Assembly: GCF_013608025.1 (NCBI RefSeq)
Contig: NZ_VDLV01000052.1
Span: 597 to 64,596, forward strand
Direction: 5' to 3'
Length of the DNA stretch: 64,000 nt
Source: Pseudomonas brassicacearum subsp. neoaurantiaca
Lineage (GTDB): Bacteria > Pseudomonadota > Gammaproteobacteria > Pseudomonadales > Pseudomonadaceae
A model generated the notes under the pieces. It had not been told where the DNA came from. It was given only the letters and a program-made list of their open reading frames with translations, and made no database searches. Shown one piece after another: positions 60,711-64,000 of this stretch; the first letter of the stretch is position 1, and every line of letters starts with the position of its first letter. The position numbers were made by a program, and so were the translations under genes.

Positions 60711-61835
60711 ATGAGTGCCGTCAACGCTCGACTCCATCACGAAGCCCCTGCGCCCTACACCGCCGACCAGACCGAGCTGCATCCGGAACTGAATCGTGCC
60801 CATGTGCGCTTCATCGGCCTGGGCAAGACCTACCAGGGCACGCAGGGTCCGGTGGCTGCGCTGCAAGGCATCGACCTGGCGATCCAGCGCGGCGAGGTAT
60901 TCGGCATCATCGGCCGCAGCGGCGCGGGCAAATCGTCGCTGATCCGCACCATCAACCGCCTCGAACAGCCCTCCAGCGGGCGGGTGCTGATCGATCAGGT
61001 GGACATTGGCGAATTCGATGAGGATCGCCTGGTGGAGTTGCGTCGGCGCATCGGCATGATCTTCCAGCATTTCAACCTGATGTCGGCCAAGACGGTGTGG
61101 CAAAACGTCGAGCTGCCGCTCAAGGTGGCCGGCGTGCCCAAGGAACAACGCCAGCACAAAGTGCGCGAACTGTTGGAACTGGTGGGCCTGGAAGGTAAGC
61201 ACGACGCCTACCCGGCGCAGCTCTCGGGCGGTCAGAAGCAACGTGTCGGGATTGCCCGGGCGCTGGTCCATGACCCGCAGATCCTGTTGTGCGACGAGGC
61301 CACTTCGGCGCTCGATCCGGAGACGACTCAATCGATCCTCGGCTTGCTGCGCGAGATCAACCAGCGGCTGGGCCTGACCATCGTGCTGATCACCCACGAG
61401 ATGGCGGTCATCCGCGAAGTCTGCGACCGGGTGGTGGTGCTCGAACAAGGGCGAATTGTCGAACAAGGGCCGGTTTGGGAGGTCTTCGGCAACCCGCAGC
61501 ATGACGTCAGCCGCACGCTCTTGGCGCCGTTGCAGCATGCGCTGCCCGAAGAGCTGCAAAGTCGCTTGCAACCCCACCCGGCGTCCGTGGACGCGGCCAC
61601 GGTGCTGCGCCTGAAATTCACTGGTGCCACGAAGGATGAGCCGGACCTGGCGGCCTTGTTCAGCGCCCTCGGTGGGCGGGTGCGCCTGCTGCATGGCGGC
61701 ATCGAGCGGATTCAGGGCCATGGGCTCGGGCAATTGCTGCTGGCGGTGAGCGGCTCGCCATGGAGCGCCGAGGAGTTGCGTCGGCGCGCGGGCAATTGGG
61801 CACAACAGGTGGAGGTGCTGGGTTATGTGGTTTGA
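60711..61835 (+). CDS. metN: MetN-type ABC transporter ATP-binding protein
   Basis: 374 residues. About 40 extra N-terminal residues, then Walker A GRSGAGKSSLIRTINRLE, Q-loop MIFQHFNLMSAKTVWQNVEL, signature LSGGQKQRVGIARALVHDPQ, Walker B ILLCDEATSALDPETTQSIL, and a C-terminal NIL domain (about 295-374), the methionine-sensing regulatory domain of MetN. Two bases after metQ; it overlaps metI by 11 bases. Confidence 0.92.
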   Translation: MSAVNARLHHEAPAPYTADQTELHPELNRAHVRFIGLGKTYQGTQGPVAALQGIDLAIQRGEVFGIIGRSGAGKSSLIRTINRLEQPSSGRVLIDQVDIGEFDEDRLVELRRRIGMIFQHFNLMSAKTVWQNVELPLKVAGVPKEQRQHKVRELLELVGLEGKHDAYPAQLSGGQKQRVGIARALVHDPQILLCDEATSALDPETTQSILGLLREINQRLGLTIVLITHEMAVIREVCDRVVVLEQGRIVEQGPVWEVFGNPQHDVSRTLLAPLQHALPEELQSRLQPHPASVDAATVLRLKFTGATKDEPDLAALFSALGGRVRLLHGGIERIQGHGLGQLLLAVSGSPWSAEELRRRAGNWAQQVEVLGYVV

Positions 61836-62469
61836 TCGGTTATTGCAGGGTTTCATCGACACCTTCCTGATGGTCGGCGTGTCGTCATTGATCGCGTTGT
61901 TGGCGGGCATTCCGTTGGCGGTGATCCTCGTCACGAGCGGCAAGGGTGAGATTTATGAGGCGCCGGCCTTGAACAGGGCTTTGGGCGCGTTCGTGAACTT
62001 GTTCCGTTCAATACCTTTCCTGATCCTGATGGTCGCGCTGATTCCCTTCACCCGCCTGATCGTCGGCACTACTTATGGCGTGTGGGCCGCCGTGGTGCCA
62101 CTGGCCATCGCCGCCACGCCGTTTTTTGCGCGGATCGCCGAAGTCAGCCTGCGGGAAGTCGACCACGGCCTGATCGAAGCAGCCCAGGCGATGGGTTGCC
62201 GGCGCTGGCATATCGTCTGGCATGTGCTGCTGCCCGAAGCGCTGCCCGGCATCGTCGGCGGCTTTACCATCACACTGGTAACGATGATCAATTCCTCCGC
62301 CATGGCTGGGGCGATCGGCGCCGGCGGCCTCGGCGATATCGCCTACCGGTATGGTTACCAGCGTTTCGACAGCCAGATCATGCTCACGGTGATCGTGTTG
62401 CTGGTGGCGTTGGTGGCGGTGATTCAACTGGGTGGGGATCGGCTGGCGCGGGGTTTGAACAAGCGCTGA
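61825..62469 (+). CDS. metI: MetI-type ABC transporter permease
   Basis: 214 residues with five membrane helices. MWFDRLLQGFIDTFLMVGVS at the N-terminus, FRSIPFLILMVALIPFTRLI and the EAA loop AAQAMGCRRWHIVWHVLLPE are MetI features; GAIGAGGLGDIAYRYGYQRF is diagnostic. GGAGGTG precedes ATG. Last gene of the cluster; no strong terminator follows, only a broken REP-like piece at 62485-62501. Confidence 0.93.
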   Translation: MWFDRLLQGFIDTFLMVGVSSLIALLAGIPLAVILVTSGKGEIYEAPALNRALGAFVNLFRSIPFLILMVALIPFTRLIVGTTYGVWAAVVPLAIAATPFFARIAEVSLREVDHGLIEAAQAMGCRRWHIVWHVLLPEALPGIVGGFTITLVTMINSSAMAGAIGAGGLGDIAYRYGYQRFDSQIMLTVIVLLVALVAVIQLGGDRLARGLNKR

Positions 62470-62539
62470 AGCGCGCTTCATTTGTGTGGGCGAGCTTGCG
62501 GTATAGTCGTCGAACACTCCCCATCCAAAGCCCGCAACC

Positions 62540-63166
62540 ATGAAACACACCGACGACGACCTGCACGCCATCACCGCCACGACCCTGGGGCATTACAACG
62601 CCGTGGCGGAAAGTTTTCGCGAAGGCACCCGCGACCATGATGTCAGCCAGAACATCGACGCCTTGCTAAGACACATCCAAGGACAGGCACCGTTTCATAT
62701 CCTGGATTTTGGCTGCGGCCCCGGGCGCGATTTGCGCACCTTCACCGGTCTGGGCCATGTCGCGGTGGGCCTCGACGGTTGCGAAGCGTTCGCGCGCATG
62801 GCCCGCCAGGACAGCGGCTGCGAGGTATGGCAACAGGATTTCCTGCAACTGGATCTGCCGGCGGCGCGTTTCGACGGGATCTTCGCCAACGCCGTGCTGT
62901 TTCACATTCCCGTCCAGGAACTGCCCCGCGTCCTCAAGCAATTGCACGCCACGCTCAAGCCTGGCGGTGTGCTGTTCAGCTCAAACCCCCGGGGCGAAAA
63001 CCAGGAAGGCTGGAACGGCCAGCGCTTCGGCGCCTACCACGACCTCTCGGCCTGGCGCACGCTGCTCACGGACGCGGGTTTTGAGGAGTTGGAGCATTAC
63101 TACCGGCCAGCGGGGCTGCCGCGGGAGCAGCAGCCTTGGTTGGCGAGTGTTTGGCGCAAGACGTGA
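62540..63166 (+). CDS. Class I SAM-dependent methyltransferase
   Basis: 208 residues. SAM motif I ILDFGCGPGRDLRTFTGLGH, acidic motif II VGLDGCEAFARMA, and motif IV/V FDGIFANAVLFHIPVQELPR VLKQLHATLKPGGVLFSSNP. Most like small-molecule (UbiE/type 11-12) methyltransferases. The ribosome site is weak. 71 bases after metI, so possibly part of its transcript. The substrate is unknown. Confidence 0.85.
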   Translation: MKHTDDDLHAITATTLGHYNAVAESFREGTRDHDVSQNIDALLRHIQGQAPFHILDFGCGPGRDLRTFTGLGHVAVGLDGCEAFARMARQDSGCEVWQQDFLQLDLPAARFDGIFANAVLFHIPVQELPRVLKQLHATLKPGGVLFSSNPRGENQEGWNGQRFGAYHDLSAWRTLLTDAGFEELEHYYRPAGLPREQQPWLASVWRKT

Positions 63167-63199
63167 AAGAAGTTCTGTAAGGGTTTGCGCCGAGCTCTT

Positions 63200-63343
63200 G
63201 TGGCGAGGGAGCTTGCTCCCGCTGGGACGGTCCGAGGCTTCGGGCGAAGCAGCCCCAACCCGGTTGATGTGGTTTTCCCGACAGACCGCGTCAACCGCTT
63301 TACGACGGCTGCGCCGCCGAGCGGGAGCAAGCTCCCTCGCCAC
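63200..63343. repeat. REP pair, GTGGCGAGGGAGC family, long spacer
   Basis: Direct and complement copies about 95 bases apart, longer than other pairs in the window. Between the convergent methyltransferase and solute-binding genes. Confidence 0.88.
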
Positions 63344-63367
63344 AGAGATTGTGCTTGACCACAGATT

Positions 63368-63934
63368 TCATTCCGGCTTGACCAACCACTTCTGCGTCAG
63401 CTGCTCCAACCGCCCGTCGTCCTTGATACGCCCCAAGGCATTGTCCAGGCTGGCCTTGAACGCCGGGTTGCCCTTCTGGAATGGAATCACCAGGTGCGGC
63501 GCCGGCCCCTTCTTCTCCTCCGGCTGGAAAGACTGCGCCAGGACCAGCGGACGTTGCGCCTCTTCCTTGCTCGCCAGTAATTGCGCATCCGGTTGACCAT
63601 AAGCAGCGCTGGTGTCGAAACGTTCCGCCAGTTCCGGGGTCATTGCTATGTGGTTGATGGCGACGTCGTACTTGCCGCTTTCCACGCCGGATAACAGATC
63701 CGCGGCATCGGTCACGACGAAATCAGGCCGGACATCGAGCTCTCCCGCGAGCATCTCGCCCAGTTCCACTTCGAAACCGGTGAGCTTGCCGTCCTCCTTG
63801 AAATTGAACGGGGCGGTGTTGGCCTCAAGGGCGATTCGCAACTCGCCACGGTCGTTGACGTCGTCGATCAGTTCCGCATGGGCCAGAGGGCTCAACAGGG
63901 GTAGCAGGCAGATCAGGCCAGGCAGGAAACGCAT
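63368..63934 (-). CDS. Short family 3 solute-binding protein lacking most of lobe 2
   Basis: 188 residues from ATG 63934 (AGGAG six bases ahead). Signal peptide MRFLPGLICLLPLLSPLAHA, then the first lobe of an amino-acid-type binding protein: GELRIALEANTAPFNFKEDG, LTGFEVELGEMLAGELDV, KYDVAINHIAMTPELAERF. After YGQPDAQLLASKEEAQRP, about 60-70 residues that normally form lobe 2 (the KKVGV to RLAAL stretch in TcyJ at 52.3 kb) are absent. The sequence goes to QKGNPAFKASLDNALGRIKDDGRL, the usual C-terminal end. No frame break is seen. No permease lies beside it in the window. It may be a conserved short form or a decayed gene. Confidence 0.75.
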   Translation of the reverse strand: MRFLPGLICLLPLLSPLAHAELIDDVNDRGELRIALEANTAPFNFKEDGKLTGFEVELGEMLAGELDVRPDFVVTDAADLLSGVESGKYDVAINHIAMTPELAERFDTSAAYGQPDAQLLASKEEAQRPLVLAQSFQPEEKKGPAPHLVIPFQKGNPAFKASLDNALGRIKDDGRLEQLTQKWLVKPE

Positions 63935-64000
63935 GGTCACTCCTAGGTTTTTATACAAGCGAGGCTCGTTTCAGGCTCGCTTTGCTATGGTTATTGCAGC

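Noticed and set aside
6783..63343. Repeated GTGGGAGCGAGC and GTGGCGAGGG units as a CRISPR array
   Set aside because: The copies are scattered singly as inverted pairs in intergenic gaps, with no regular direct-repeat/spacer series and no cas genes. They are REP elements.

Overview
The window is GC-rich chromosomal DNA from a Pseudomonas, most likely of the P. fluorescens group. The evidence is the gene content and order and the many Pseudomonas-type REP sequences. From about 10 to 41.5 kb the order rml, dctBD, cysQ-nudE-yrfG, LysM protein, LysR, fdhD, oxidoreductase, 3-hydroxyacyl-CoA dehydrogenase, pckA, hslO, hslR, rimBK, envZ/ompR, tex, thioesterase, gshA matches, from memory, the PA5161-PA5203 segment of P. 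aeruginosa PAO1. Lineage-specific insertions occur at both ends. I saw no tRNA, rRNA, insertion sequence, prophage or CRISPR.

Layout. 0-1.7 kb: the 3' end of an rhs gene with an AT-richer toxin tip (HYD1-type ADP-ribosyltransferase-like) and a one-base-overlapping small gene that should be its immunity protein. 1.8-4.6 kb: an OprD porin, a DsbA/FrnE-like protein and a small orphan. 4.6-9.8 kb: agmatine catabolism (aguBA) and a 970-residue kinase/aminotransferase fusion. 10-13.4 kb: rmlBACD for dTDP-L-rhamnose. 13.4-17.1 kb: a DctB/DctD-like sigma-54 two-component pair plus a thioesterase-fold protein. 17.2-29.4 kb: mostly housekeeping genes (cysQ, nudE, yrfG, kbp), a LysR regulator with fdhD and a molybdopterin oxidoreductase, a glycine-zipper protein, fatty-acid genes and a RecQ-family helicase. 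29.4-41.6 kb: pckA, hslO, hslR, rimBK, envZ/ompR (amgSR), tex and gshA. 41.8-45.3 kb: tauABCD. 45.5-50.5 kb: an aldo-keto reductase, a divergent LysR/SDR pair and a BetT transporter with a long palindrome upstream. 51-54.5 kb: dcyD and the cystine importer tcyJLN. 54.9-62.5 kb: a two-domain orphan protein, two tandem SfnB-like flavoenzymes, a DszA/NtaA-type monooxygenase and a MetQNI-type importer. The window ends with a methyltransferase and an unusually short solute-binding protein.

A theme of the last 23 kb is scavenging of organosulfur: taurine (tauABCD), cystine and D-cysteine (tcyJLN, dcyD), and probably sulfones or sulfonates (the SfnB/monooxygenase/MetQNI cluster). gshA and cysQ also belong to sulfur metabolism. 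Most operons use tight coupling (ATGA, GTGA, TAATG or TGATG overlaps). REP elements of three sequence families, nearly all as inverted pairs, fill many of the intergenic gaps, especially between convergent genes and at operon ends.

The items most worth follow-up are the kinase/M23-like/aminotransferase fusion beside aguBA, the repeated dyads in the agu promoter, the tandem SfnB paralogs with a possible 22-codon leader ORF, the orphan duplicated-domain protein at 54.9 kb, the structured leader of tex, the BetI-like palindrome, and the solute-binding protein lacking most of one lobe. All functional calls come from reading the sequence and from family knowledge; nothing was searched.
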